Assembly: GCA_946182825.1 (NCBI GenBank)
Contig: CAMGZH010000005.1
Location: 38,023-102,022, forward strand
DNA: 64,000 nucleotides
Origin: an uncultured Lachnospiraceae bacterium
GTDB lineage: Bacteria; Bacillota; Clostridia; Lachnospirales; Lachnospiraceae
Direction of reading: 5' to 3'
This document shows positions 1 to 9,282 of the stretch, in pieces. A model generated the notes under the pieces. It was not told the DNA's origin and did no database searches. It saw only the letters and a list, made by a program, of their open reading frames with translations. The translations under genes were made by a program, and so were the position numbers. The stretch's first letter is position 1. Every line of letters starts with the position of its first letter.

Positions 1-744
1 CTTACCTGTTCCGGAAAGACCGAAGAAGATGGATGTGTGCTTACCATCGAAATCTGTGTTAGCAGAGCAATGCATAGAAGCGATACCCTTAAGAGGCATG
101 TAGTAGTTCATCATAGAGAACATACCCTTCTTCATCTCTCCGCCGTACCATGTGTTGATGATAACCTGCTCGCGGCTTGTGATGTTGAATACAACAGCTG
201 TCTCAGAGTTAAGACCAAGCTCCTTGTAGTTCTCTACCTTAGCCTTGGAAGCGTTGTATACAACGAAGTCCGGCTCAAAGTTCTCAAGTTCCTCAGCGGT
301 TGGCTTGATGAACATGTTCTCAACGAAATGAGCCTGCCAAGCAACCTCAACGATGAAACGTACAGCCATACGAGTATCCTCGTTGGCACCACAGAAAGCA
401 TCAACTACAAATAATTTCTTATTAGAAAGTTCCTTCTTAGCGATCTCCTTAACTGCTTCCCATGTCTCCTGAGTTGCAGGATGGTTATCGTTTGGATACT
501 CCTCAGAATTCCACCATACAGTATCCTTAGAGTTCTCGTCCATTACGATGAACTTATCTTTAGGAGAACGTCCTGTGTAGATTCCTGTAAATACATCAAC
601 AGCGCCAAGCTCTGTCTCATGACCTACTTCATAGCCCTCAAGATCAGCCTTAGTCTCCTCTGCGAATAACTCTTCGTAGGAAGGATTGTAGACGATCTCA
701 GTGGTTCCAGTGATTCCGTACTTGGTTAAATCAATCTTTGCCAT
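1..744 (-). CDS. pckA: Phosphoenolpyruvate carboxykinase (ATP), 3' part truncated by window edge
   Basis: Reverse translation starts [31 protein letters not shown] at 744 and reaches [13 protein letters not shown] (kinase-1a P-loop) at the window edge; no stop inside the window. Confidence 0.93.
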   Translation of the reverse strand, partial: MAKIDLTKYGITGTTEIVYNPSYEELFAEETKADLEGYEVGHETELGAVDVFTGIYTGRSPKDKFIVMDENSKDTVWWNSEEYPNDNHPATQETWEAVKEIAKKELSNKKLFVVDAFCGANEDTRMAVRFIVEVAWQAHFVENMFIKPTAEELENFEPDFVVYNASKAKVENYKELGLNSETAVVFNITSREQVIINTWYGGEMKKGMFSMMNYYMPLKGIASMHCSANTDFDGKHTSIFFGLSGTGK

Positions 745-950
745 TCTAAAACCTCTTTCGCGTGATATTTGAAACTATCAAAATTACCGTCATTCATTAT
801 ACATTACTTTTGTGCAAAATCAAAAACTTTTGGCTGAAAATTTATATTTATATCGATTTTTCATAAGAAAATTGTTATCTAAGGCATAATTATGGTAGAA
901 TATTGTCGTTTATGGAAAAAGATCTACATTAAGAAAGAGAGGTGTCTCCT

Positions 951-2312
951 TTGCCATCAAATTTTAGCAAGGTCACTCCTGAAATCGAAGCATTGGCTCA
1001 GAAGACGGAGGATGCTGCCTACATCGATCCGGAATTATATTCCGAATATAATGTCAAGCGTGGTCTCCGTGATCTGAACGGTAAAGGTGTACTTGTCGGT
1101 ATCACCAATATTTCTGAGGTCAACTCACAGCGCGTGATCGACGGCAAGAATGTACCTATTGACGGTGAGCTTTTCTATCGTGGCTACAACGTTCAGGAAA
1201 TCGTTAAGAACATGAAATCCGATAATCACTTCGGATTCGAAGAGATTATTTATCTCCTGTTATTCGGAGAACTTCCGGACAGGAAGCAGCTGGATGATTT
1301 CATCTCACTGCTTGCCAACTATCGTATGCTGCCTCGTAACTTCGTTCGAGACGTCATCATGAAGAAATCTTCCAAGGATATGATGAACACTCTGGCCCGT
1401 TCCGTTTTGACATTATATTCCTATGATGACAACCCCGATGACACTTCCGAGAGCAATGTCCTTCGCCAGTGTCTGCAGCTGATCGCAATGTTCCCATTGC
1501 TGTCTGTCTACGGTTACCAGGCATATCGATACTACGATAAGGGTGATTCTCTTATCATCCACCGTCCTAAGAAGGAATACTCCACAGCAGAAAACATTCT
1601 TCACTGTCTTCGTGACGACAGCAGTTTTACTCCGCTTGAAGCCAAGCTTTTAGATGTCGCACTGATTCTTCACGCAGAGCACGGTGGCGGTAACAACTCT
1701 ACCTTCACCACACATCTGGTATCCTCTTCCGGTACGGATACCTATTCTGCCATCTCCGCTGCCATCGGTTCCCTTAAGGGTCCTCGTCATGGTGGTGCGA
1801 ATATCAAGGTGGTCAAGATGTTTGCCGACATGAAGAAAAAGGTCAAAGACTGGACCAGCGAAGAGGAAGTAGGCGCATACCTTCGTGCTCTTTTACACAA
1901 AGAGGCTTTCGATCAGGCCGGTCTGATCTACGGTATCGGCCATGCGGTTTATTCCATCTCCGACCCTCGTGCCGTTACCTTCCACGGCTATGTAGAGCAG
2001 CTTGCCGAGGCGAAGGGCTATGAGAAGGAATTTGCCCTGTACTCCCTTGTTGAGCGCCTTGCTCCTCAGATCATTGCCGAGGAACGCAAGATCTATAAGG
2101 GTGTCAGCCCTAACGTGGACTTCTACAGCGGTTTCGTTTATCAGATGCTTGAGCTTCCCCTTGAGCTCTACACTCCTATTTTTGCCATTGCACGTATTGC
2201 CGGCTGGAGTGCCCACCGCATGGAAGAGATCTGCCACAAGGATAAGATCATGCGTCCTTCCTATATGACCGTTACAGAGCATCATCCGTATGTCCCTATC
2301 GACAAGCGATAA
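951..2312 (+). CDS. gltA: Citrate synthase
   Basis: ORF 942..2312 with citrate synthase motifs (HGGGNNSTFTTH, GPRHGGAN, GIGHAVY, DFYSGFVYQML). TTG at 951 sits 8 nt after AAGAGAGG, so the start is probably 951 rather than the GTG at 942. Confidence 0.93.
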   Translation: MPSNFSKVTPEIEALAQKTEDAAYIDPELYSEYNVKRGLRDLNGKGVLVGITNISEVNSQRVIDGKNVPIDGELFYRGYNVQEIVKNMKSDNHFGFEEIIYLLLFGELPDRKQLDDFISLLANYRMLPRNFVRDVIMKKSSKDMMNTLARSVLTLYSYDDNPDDTSESNVLRQCLQLIAMFPLLSVYGYQAYRYYDKGDSLIIHRPKKEYSTAENILHCLRDDSSFTPLEAKLLDVALILHAEHGGGNNSTFTTHLVSSSGTDTYSAISAAIGSLKGPRHGGANIKVVKMFADMKKKVKDWTSEEEVGAYLRALLHKEAFDQAGLIYGIGHAVYSISDPRAVTFHGYVEQLAEAKGYEKEFALYSLVERLAPQIIAEERKIYKGVSPNVDFYSGFVYQMLELPLELYTPIFAIARIAGWSAHRMEEICHKDKIMRPSYMTVTEHHPYVPIDKR

Positions 2313-2383
2313 TGGATGATAGAAGGTAACGACAGAACCAATTCAGAAATAAGATAATATAAGATAGAGGTATATATTGAACT

Positions 2384-2764
2384 ATGAAAGATTTTAACAT
2401 CATGCTGATTCTCGATCTCGTGATTGCTGCCCTTGGCGTCTATTTAGCTTATGCCGCTATCGCCATGAAGAGCAAAAAGCAGGTTCCCCCTGCTTTTGTT
2501 CCCCAAGAGGAAATGAATCGCTGCAAGGATTCGAAGGGCTTTGCCTCCTACATGTGGAGTCGCACTGCCATCTTTGCAGGTATTTCCATTGTAAGCGGCC
2601 TATTAAGCTTTCTGTTTGACCTCAGGGTCCTTCCTGTTTCCAAAGTAACAGCAAGCTTTATCAACGTAAGCCTTTTGATTCTTTTCCTGGTGGTCTGGAT
2701 GTTTTTCAACGCATCCATGCGCTCCGGCAAAAACAAATATTTCACTCCGGAACAGATGCTCTGA
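2384..2764 (+). CDS. Small membrane protein, unknown function
   Basis: 126-aa ORF with about three hydrophobic segments. Confidence 0.65.
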   Translation: MKDFNIMLILDLVIAALGVYLAYAAIAMKSKKQVPPAFVPQEEMNRCKDSKGFASYMWSRTAIFAGISIVSGLLSFLFDLRVLPVSKVTASFINVSLLILFLVVWMFFNASMRSGKNKYFTPEQML

Positions 2765-2776
2765 TCCACTGTTAAA

Positions 2777-2818
2777 GTTGTACAAATATTCAGTTTGTTA
2801 ATTGAATATTTTGGCAAC
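2777..2818. promoter_or_regulatory. Operator-like dyad upstream of cheY-like gene
   Basis: Perfect 9-bp inverted repeat AAATATTCA(2784-2792)/TGAATATTT(803-811 of 2803-2811), flanked by GTTG...CAAC. Confidence 0.45.
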
Positions 2819-2868
2819 ATAGTGTAAGATACCTTATATACAAACATTAGACAACGAGGTAAAAATTC

Positions 2869-3243
2869 ATGGGTAAAGAAAATGTTAAAATCTTAGTCGG
2901 TGATGACTCTATTCTTGCCAGAAAGCAGCTCAAGGACACGATCCTGAAATTCGAAGAAAGTGTTGAATTTATAGATGCAGCGAATGGCCAGGAGGCTGTC
3001 GACTTATATCTCAAAGAAAAGCCGAATATTGTATTCCTTGACATCGTAATGCCAATCAAAGACGGAATTGCTGCTGTTAGTGAGATCATTCAGAATGATC
3101 CTTCTGCTCTTATCGTTATGGTATCATCCGTTGGCACTCAGGTTCAGCTTAAGGCTGCGATTGAGGCCGGTGCGAAGGATTTTGTACAGAAACCGATCAA
3201 CCCTGACCAGATCAAAAATGTTCTTGCTTCACATTTGAAATGA
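2869..3243 (+). CDS. CheY-like single-domain response regulator
   Basis: 124 aa; VGDDS, FLDIVMP, MVSS and QKP receiver motifs; no output domain. Confidence 0.9.
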   Translation: MGKENVKILVGDDSILARKQLKDTILKFEESVEFIDAANGQEAVDLYLKEKPNIVFLDIVMPIKDGIAAVSEIIQNDPSALIVMVSSVGTQVQLKAAIEAGAKDFVQKPINPDQIKNVLASHLK

Positions 3244-3260
3244 TAAGAGGAGAATAGTCC

Positions 3261-4142
3261 ATGTTTGCACAGTTTTTTGGCAGTTATCTACTCAGTAAGA
3301 ATGCAGTATCACCAGAGCAGCTTACCGCTGCGATCACAAAGCTGGCTGATACCCACATCAAATTAGGTACCCTTGCAATGCACAAGGGCTACATGACCGC
3401 CTCAGAGGTTGATGAGGTATGTTTCCTCCAGACCCGTGAGGATAAGCGTTTTGGAGAGATCGCTTTAGAGCGTAACTACCTCTTTGAGGATCAGCTTGAG
3501 GATCTTCTGAAGTCTCAGAACCCGGATTACCTTCTTTTAGGTCAGACCCTCGTGGATTCCGGTGTGATCTCTAACACAGATCTCGAGACTCTGATGGTAG
3601 GCTATCAGGCCGAGAACAAATTAGAAGAAGCTCCTTCCGAGGATGCAAACCAGGAGGAGACCCAGACCCTCATTATGAACTTCTTCGAAGCTGCAGACGA
3701 GCAGCTTTCCGACGAAGCTCTGATGTACATGAACCTTATTTTCAACAATCTGGTTCGTTTTATCGGTGAGGATTTCACTCCTTTGGCTCCTGTTGCCTGT
3801 ACTTCCTATGACACGAACTACTGTGTCACCCAGAGTATCTCCGGTCCTATTAATGTGACCAGCGGTATCGATATGGAAGAGGATGTTGCCATCGCTTTTG
3901 CATCTCGTTACGCTAAGATGGAGTTCCACGTATTCGACGAGTACGTTAAGGCATCCCTGGAAGATTTCCTGAATCTGCATAACGGTCTGTTCTCCGTTAA
4001 CATGTCCAATGCATATTCTACCGAGGTTGCTTTGGATCCTCCTATGCACAACGATGTACCGACTTATAAGATGGATAAAGGCAGCTTTGTTATCCCTGTT
4101 ATTTATCCTTTCGGAACGATTTATCTGATTCTTGCCATGTAA
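3261..4142 (+). CDS. CheX-like protein with N-terminal T2SSE_N-like repeats
   Basis: 293 aa; N-terminal LGTLAMHKGYMTASEVDEV / FGEIALERNYLFEDQLEDLL / LGQTLVDSGVISNTDLETLM repeats, then a C-terminal CheX-like region; 17 bp after the cheY-like gene. Confidence 0.65.
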   Translation: MFAQFFGSYLLSKNAVSPEQLTAAITKLADTHIKLGTLAMHKGYMTASEVDEVCFLQTREDKRFGEIALERNYLFEDQLEDLLKSQNPDYLLLGQTLVDSGVISNTDLETLMVGYQAENKLEEAPSEDANQEETQTLIMNFFEAADEQLSDEALMYMNLIFNNLVRFIGEDFTPLAPVACTSYDTNYCVTQSISGPINVTSGIDMEEDVAIAFASRYAKMEFHVFDEYVKASLEDFLNLHNGLFSVNMSNAYSTEVALDPPMHNDVPTYKMDKGSFVIPVIYPFGTIYLILAM

Positions 4143-4147
4143 GCTTT

Positions 4148-4232
4148 TATCTCAGTCGAGGTTCCAATCTCCGACTAAGATAAACGCTCCGCGCCAAACT
4201 CGTGTATAAAGCTCGTGGGCAAGACTTGAATT
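4148..4232. repeat. Hairpin repeat, unit A
   Basis: TTATCTCAGTCG/CGACTAAGATAA stem, loop with TTCCAATCTC, then AAACGCTCC...CTCGTGGGCAAGACTTGAATT; same layout in unit B. Confidence 0.6.
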
Positions 4233-4244
4233 TTACTTGTAATT

Positions 4245-4275
4245 TGAGCCGCCGGTTATCCGGCGGCTTTTTCTT
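4245..4275 (+). terminator. Intrinsic terminator after the cheY/cheX-like genes
   Basis: GCCGCCGG-TTAT-CCGGCGGC followed by TTTTTCTTTT. Confidence 0.85.
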
Positions 4276-4373
4276 TTGGGTTCACACCTCTTTCCACGGA
4301 CGCAATCCTTGTATCGCTACGTGTCGGATGGCCTCCCATTCGAGTCGCGTATCACATGTCACCGTCATACCGC

Positions 4374-4408
4374 AAAAAGCGCCCTGCTTACCAACGTAAG
4401 CAAGGCGC
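4374..4408 (-). terminator. Intrinsic terminator of thrC
   Basis: Minus strand GCGCCTTGCTTACGTTGGTAAGCAGGGCGC-TTTTT. Confidence 0.8.
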
Positions 4409-4421
4409 GAAAAAACGGTTG

Positions 4422-4552
4422 TCTCTCAGTCAGCGATCCCAATCTCCGACTGATAGAAACGCTCCACGAGAATGCGCAGGAATTTGCCCAGGAAATTTGT
4501 CAGCTTCGCTGACGCAAATTCCTCGCCAGATCTCGTGAGCAAGACTTGAATT
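4422..4552. repeat. Hairpin repeat, unit B
   Basis: TCTCTCAGTC/GACTGATAGA stem, loop with TCCCAATCTCC, AAACGCTCC and terminal CTCGTGAGCAAGACTTGAATT shared with unit A; extra inner hairpin AGGAATTTG...CAAATTCCT. Confidence 0.6.
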
Positions 4553-4568
4553 GACGTTCGGTTATGGC

Positions 4569-6056
4569 TTAGATTCCAAGGAACTTCTTAACAACCTGTG
4601 GCATCTCATCCACTTCGCAAACTGTGTCATGACGAACCGGTGCCGTCTTGATCTCCTTGATGGCATCCGGGATCGCAACATTTGCCACCTCAGACAACTT
4701 ATCTGTTAAATCGATATCAGATACAGAAGCATCATCAGCTCCAATTGCCTGCATTACAGAACGGGTAAACTTGAAAGGAGAAGCGGTAGAAGCAATCACA
4801 ACCGGCTTGTCATCTCCTGACTCCTTTAAGTACTTCTGGTATACACAGGAAGCTACAGCTGTATGAGTATCTAACACATAACCGGTATCCTCGTATACAC
4901 GCTTGATCTCATCGGAAGTCTCCTGCTCTGTAGCATAATTGCCATAGAAGTCAGCCAGTCCCTTCTTCATCTCATCGGTGATCTCGTAAACACCCTTTGT
5001 ATTAAGATCTGACATAAGATCACGATCCTTGGCATCGCTTTCTCCTGCAATCTTATAGATCAATCTCTCTAAGTTAGAAGAGATCAGGATATCCATGGAT
5101 GGTGAACTTGTAAGGTGGAAGTCTCTGTTCTTATCATAGGTGCCGGTAGAGAAAAAGTCATATAAAACCTTATTCTCATTGGATGCACAGATCAGCTTAT
5201 GGATCGGAAGACCCATGTTCTTTGCATAGAAGGCAGCAAGGATATTACCAAAGTTACCGGTAGGAACGGTTACATTGATCTCATCACCAAGTGCGATCTT
5301 ATCGGATGCAAGAAGTCTTGTGTATGCATATACATAGTAAACAACCTGTGGAACCAGACGTCCGATGTTAATAGAGTTTGCGGAAGAGAACTGATATCCC
5401 TTGGCATCAAGTGCAGCAGCAAGCTCATCATCGCCAAACATCTTCTTCACACCGGTCTGAGCCTGGTCGAAGTTACCATGGATTCCAACAACAAAGGTAT
5501 TGTCACCCTTCTGTGTTACCATCTGCTTCTCCTGGATCTCAGACACACCGTTCTTAGGATAGAATACTACGATCTTGGTTCCCGGAACATCGGCAAATCC
5601 CTCCAGGGCAGCCTTACCGGTATCACCGGAAGTTGCAGTCAGGATCACGATGTCATTCTTAAGATCATTCTTACGAGCAGCTGTGATCATCAAATGTGGC
5701 AGAATGGAAAGAGCCATATCCTTGAAGGCAATGGTTCTACCGTGGAACAGCTCTAAGTAGTACGCACCATCCGCATAAGTCAAAGGCGCGATCTCCTCTG
5801 TATCAAACTTGCTGTCATAGGCATTGTTAATGCAATTCTTTAATTCTTCCTCTGTATAATCCACCAGAAGGAGCTTCATAACCTCATAAGCCACCTGCTG
5901 ATAGCTCATCTTGGAAAGGTCCTCTAAGGAAACATCCAGCTTAGGAATCTCGGTAGGTACATACAGACCACCATCCGGAGCCAATCCCTGAAGTACAGCC
6001 TGAGAAGCTGTAACCCTATCGTTTTTGTTACGGGTGCTTACATATTCTACGCTCAT
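4569..6056 (-). CDS. thrC: Threonine synthase
   Basis: MSVEYVSTRNKNDRVTASQAVLQGLAPDGGLYVP, TATSGDTGKAALEGF PLP motif; start at 6056 preceded by CAAGGAGA. Confidence 0.94.
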   Translation of the reverse strand: MSVEYVSTRNKNDRVTASQAVLQGLAPDGGLYVPTEIPKLDVSLEDLSKMSYQQVAYEVMKLLLVDYTEEELKNCINNAYDSKFDTEEIAPLTYADGAYYLELFHGRTIAFKDMALSILPHLMITAARKNDLKNDIVILTATSGDTGKAALEGFADVPGTKIVVFYPKNGVSEIQEKQMVTQKGDNTFVVGIHGNFDQAQTGVKKMFGDDELAAALDAKGYQFSSANSINIGRLVPQVVYYVYAYTRLLASDKIALGDEINVTVPTGNFGNILAAFYAKNMGLPIHKLICASNENKVLYDFFSTGTYDKNRDFHLTSSPSMDILISSNLERLIYKIAGESDAKDRDLMSDLNTKGVYEITDEMKKGLADFYGNYATEQETSDEIKRVYEDTGYVLDTHTAVASCVYQKYLKESGDDKPVVIASTASPFKFTRSVMQAIGADDASVSDIDLTDKLSEVANVAIPDAIKEIKTAPVRHDTVCEVDEMPQVVKKFLGI

Positions 6057-6405
6057 ATCTTCTCCTTGTAATTCTTTTTTCTGATTCCCTGATTGTTGTC
6101 GGCAGAAAAACAAGTGACCGCCCACCACAAACACTAAGTGTTATTATATGTGATAAAAGAAACACCGTCAACCAAACCGGCCACGAAAAGTTCACGAATT
6201 TTGCACTCTTTCCCGTACTTTTTTCCGTTGATGTGCTAAATTCCCATGCCATGCCGTGCCAAAACCTGCATCCTCTCCCCTTCCCGATTGCTGTGAAGTG
6301 ATCAGCCATGCCTTCAAAGCTTCATGCACCTCGTTTCTTCTCACCCGTGCACCTTTATGTTATACTAGGAGCAGAGCATAAAGGCGCGCAAAGGCAGGTG
6401 TTTCT

Positions 6406-7218
6406 ATGGCAGAAGGCGTATATAAGACCACTAGAAAAGATGGTAGCAGCAGCTACCGCGTCAGCATTTATCGAGAAAAAAAGCATATTAGTTTGGGAAG
6501 TTTTACTGACGAAGAAACAGCCGCAAAGGCTTACCGGGAAGCTGTTGACTTCTACAGCGATCCCTCCATCACGATTCTTAATTTTCGACAGAAGCTTTCG
6601 GCTCTCTCTCCGGACAAGGCTGTCACCATCTTAAACCACAGAGATCATAAGGTTTATATCAAGACACCCATCTACCTGGAGAATGGATTTTTCACCTATT
6701 ATCTCGAAGGGGTCGGACATCTGAAATTCGACAATGATGACCTGTTCTATTACAGTTCCCACCGGATCTTAAATCACAACGGTCATCTCTATGTGAATGA
6801 CTACGGCAGCCAGTACGGTATTTTAGGCCGTTATGGCATCAAGAATTATGCTGTAGCAGGAAGGGATTATACCTTTGCCAACGGGGATCCGCATGACCTG
6901 CGCTATGCCAACATCATTGTCATCAACAAATATCACGGAGTCCGTCAGATCCTTCAGCATGATCTGATCCGGCATGAAGTGAAGATCCATCTGGTCGGGG
7001 ACTATCTCATCGGCCGGTACGAAACCGACGCTCAGGCCGCCGTGGCCTATAATAAAGCGGTGGATGCCGCCATTGATCACGGTTTTCAGAAGAATTTTAT
7101 TCAGAACTATGTGTTGGAATATACCCCGAAAGAATATGCCGATATCTACACCAAAATCAAGCTTCCGGGAGCTTATCTAAATTACCTTAAGGACATAAAG
7201 AATTCCCCCAAAAATTAG
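6406..7218 (+). CDS. AP2-domain protein with degenerate HNH-like middle region
   Basis: 270 aa; N-terminal GVYKTTRKDGSSSYRVSIYREKKHISLGSFTDEETAAKAYREAV, C-terminal KYHGVRQI...YLIGRYETDAQAAVAYNKAVDAA, middle FANGDPHDLRYANIIVIN resembling dHiNGdpLDNRrsNLrivn without the His. Confidence 0.75.
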   Translation: MAEGVYKTTRKDGSSSYRVSIYREKKHISLGSFTDEETAAKAYREAVDFYSDPSITILNFRQKLSALSPDKAVTILNHRDHKVYIKTPIYLENGFFTYYLEGVGHLKFDNDDLFYYSSHRILNHNGHLYVNDYGSQYGILGRYGIKNYAVAGRDYTFANGDPHDLRYANIIVINKYHGVRQILQHDLIRHEVKIHLVGDYLIGRYETDAQAAVAYNKAVDAAIDHGFQKNFIQNYVLEYTPKEYADIYTKIKLPGAYLNYLKDIKNSPKN

Positions 7219-7303
7219 TCATCAGGCTTCCGGCTGGTTATCAGCTGGTTGTGGGACATTCTTGCATGAACACAGGCATACACATGCTACCAACAAAGCA
7301 AAC

Positions 7304-7342
7304 ACCCCCCAAGGATCAGTCGCAGGCTGATCCTTGGGGGGT
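7304..7342. terminator. Strong hairpin, probable bidirectional terminator
   Basis: Perfect 16-bp inverted repeat ACCCCCCAAGGATCAG/CTGATCCTTGGGGGGT with 7-nt loop between convergent genes. Confidence 0.75.
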
Positions 7343-7363
7343 CTGATTTCTTCTACTTCATTT

Positions 7364-7843
7364 TTATTTCAGATCACTGGTACAGTGCGGGCACTTGGTT
7401 GCACCGATCGGGATCATGGTCTTGCAGAACGGACACTCCTTCTCCGTAGGATCTGCGATCTCATCCCTGGTAACACGATCACGCATCTTGGATAAGAACT
7501 TCACCAGGCAGAAAATAACAAGAGCCATTAAAAGGAAGTTGATCACTACGGTGATAAACGTTCCGTAATTCAGTGTTGCTGCTCCGGCCTCCTGCGCAGC
7601 TGCAAGAGTCTTATAGTGACTTCCGTCCAGCGAAATGAACCAGTTGGAAAAATCAATTCCGCCTGTCAGCAAACTGATCACCGGCATGATGATATCGTTT
7701 ACCAGGGAATTGATGATACCCTGGAAGGCCGCACCGATGATAACACCGACTGCCATATCCATTACATTGCCTTTTGTGATAAAGGACTGGAAATCTTTTA
7801 CAAAGCCTTTTCCCTTACCTGCTATCTTTTTAACGTCTGTCAT
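7364..7843 (-). CDS. mscL: Large-conductance mechanosensitive channel with C-terminal zinc ribbon
   Basis: [35 protein letters not shown]-terminal [18 protein letters not shown]; start MTDVKK at 7843. Confidence 0.93.
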   Translation of the reverse strand: MTDVKKIAGKGKGFVKDFQSFITKGNVMDMAVGVIIGAAFQGIINSLVNDIIMPVISLLTGGIDFSNWFISLDGSHYKTLAAAQEAGAATLNYGTFITVVINFLLMALVIFCLVKFLSKMRDRVTRDEIADPTEKECPFCKTMIPIGATKCPHCTSDLK

Positions 7844-7908
7844 TTTGTTCCTCCTTTTGGAAATACAATATGTTACTCTCCGTTTTCTGTGGCCTATTAT
7901 CTCATGTT

Positions 7909-9279
7909 TCACCGGGAAGCGCATCTATTTTTGCTGGAAGCAAACTTCTTTTCCACATCCTTCATCACCGCTTTGTAGGCAATGGCAGAGAAAACACCGG
8001 TCACAAGCCAAGCTGCCGGATCACCGGATACGCCCAGCAGATAGCTTCCAAAGTGAATGGATAAAAAGCTCATGACCACACGGGCCACAAGTTCAAGCAC
8101 TCCGCCCACCATGGGTAAAAATCCGTAGCCACAGCCCTGCATCATATCACGGTAAATAAACAGAACGCCCAAAGGAATGTAAAAGATAATGGATACGTAG
8201 GTGTACTGTTTTGCCCAGGGCAGAATAGCACTCATATCCACGTCGCTTCCCATAAAAAGCGGGATAGCCGGACGAAGAAGCAGAAGAGCAAGCCCGGCTC
8301 CCAAAAGGGATGCTACAACGGCCATAACCACTGCAACATGGCTTCCCTGATGGATCCGGTCCACGTCTCCCTTGCCGTAATTCTGTCCGCTGTAGGTCGC
8401 CATGGACTGTCCAAGAGCCGGAAAGGCCTGGGTCAAAAGACCTCCCACCTTGGAAGACGCGGTAAATCCTGCGATAGCCACTTCTCCAAACTTATTGATG
8501 GCAGACTGCATGATCATGGTTCCGGAAGCGGTGATGGCAAACTGCAGGGCCATGGGAAGTCCCACCCCCATCTGCTTCCTGGTGCATTCCAGATGAAATC
8601 CCCAGTCCTCCTTCAGGGGACGAAGCATGGGAACCTTTGCAAAAATATAAAAAGCGCAAAGCACTGCTGAAAGTCCCTGGGAAACAATGGTTGCCAGAGC
8701 CGCTCCTGCCACCCGCATCTGAAAACCGATGATCAGCAAAAGATCCAGCACAATATTCAGCCCTGCCGAAAAGATCAGAAAATACAGCGGCACCTTGGAG
8801 TTACCCACAGACCGCAACAGGGACGAAAACAGATTGTAAAAACAGCAACAGGCAATACCGGAAGAGATAATGGTAATGTAGGTATAGGCATCCCGGTAGA
8901 TCCCCGCCGGCGTGTTCATAAGATGAAGGATCGTCGGCATAAAGGCAAGGGATAACACCGTTGTTACCACCGCAACGATCACACAGAGTAAAATGGCGTT
9001 TGCCACAGATCTACGGATCCCTTTCTCGTCCTTCGCACCGAACTTCTGGCTGGTCAACACCGTAAAACCCGTCGCCAGACCGTTGGCAAAACCAAAGATC
9101 AAAAACATAATGGTACCGGTGGAACCCACAGCCGCAAAGGCATCCTGTCCCACAAACTGTCCCACGATCACAGAGTCCACCAGGTTATACACCTGCTGAA
9201 ACATATTGCCGAGAAAAATAGGCAAAAAGAACCTAAAAATAATAGGCATCGGCCTGCCTTTTGTCATATCAAGTTCCAT
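7909..9279 (-). CDS. MATE family efflux transporter
   Basis: 456 aa polytopic protein; [28 protein letters not shown] start typical of MATE. Confidence 0.92.
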   Translation of the reverse strand: MELDMTKGRPMPIIFRFFLPIFLGNMFQQVYNLVDSVIVGQFVGQDAFAAVGSTGTIMFLIFGFANGLATGFTVLTSQKFGAKDEKGIRRSVANAILLCVIVAVVTTVLSLAFMPTILHLMNTPAGIYRDAYTYITIISSGIACCCFYNLFSSLLRSVGNSKVPLYFLIFSAGLNIVLDLLLIIGFQMRVAGAALATIVSQGLSAVLCAFYIFAKVPMLRPLKEDWGFHLECTRKQMGVGLPMALQFAITASGTMIMQSAINKFGEVAIAGFTASSKVGGLLTQAFPALGQSMATYSGQNYGKGDVDRIHQGSHVAVVMAVVASLLGAGLALLLLRPAIPLFMGSDVDMSAILPWAKQYTYVSIIFYIPLGVLFIYRDMMQGCGYGFLPMVGGVLELVARVVMSFLSIHFGSYLLGVSGDPAAWLVTGVFSAIAYKAVMKDVEKKFASSKNRCASR

Positions 9280-9282
9280 GAT

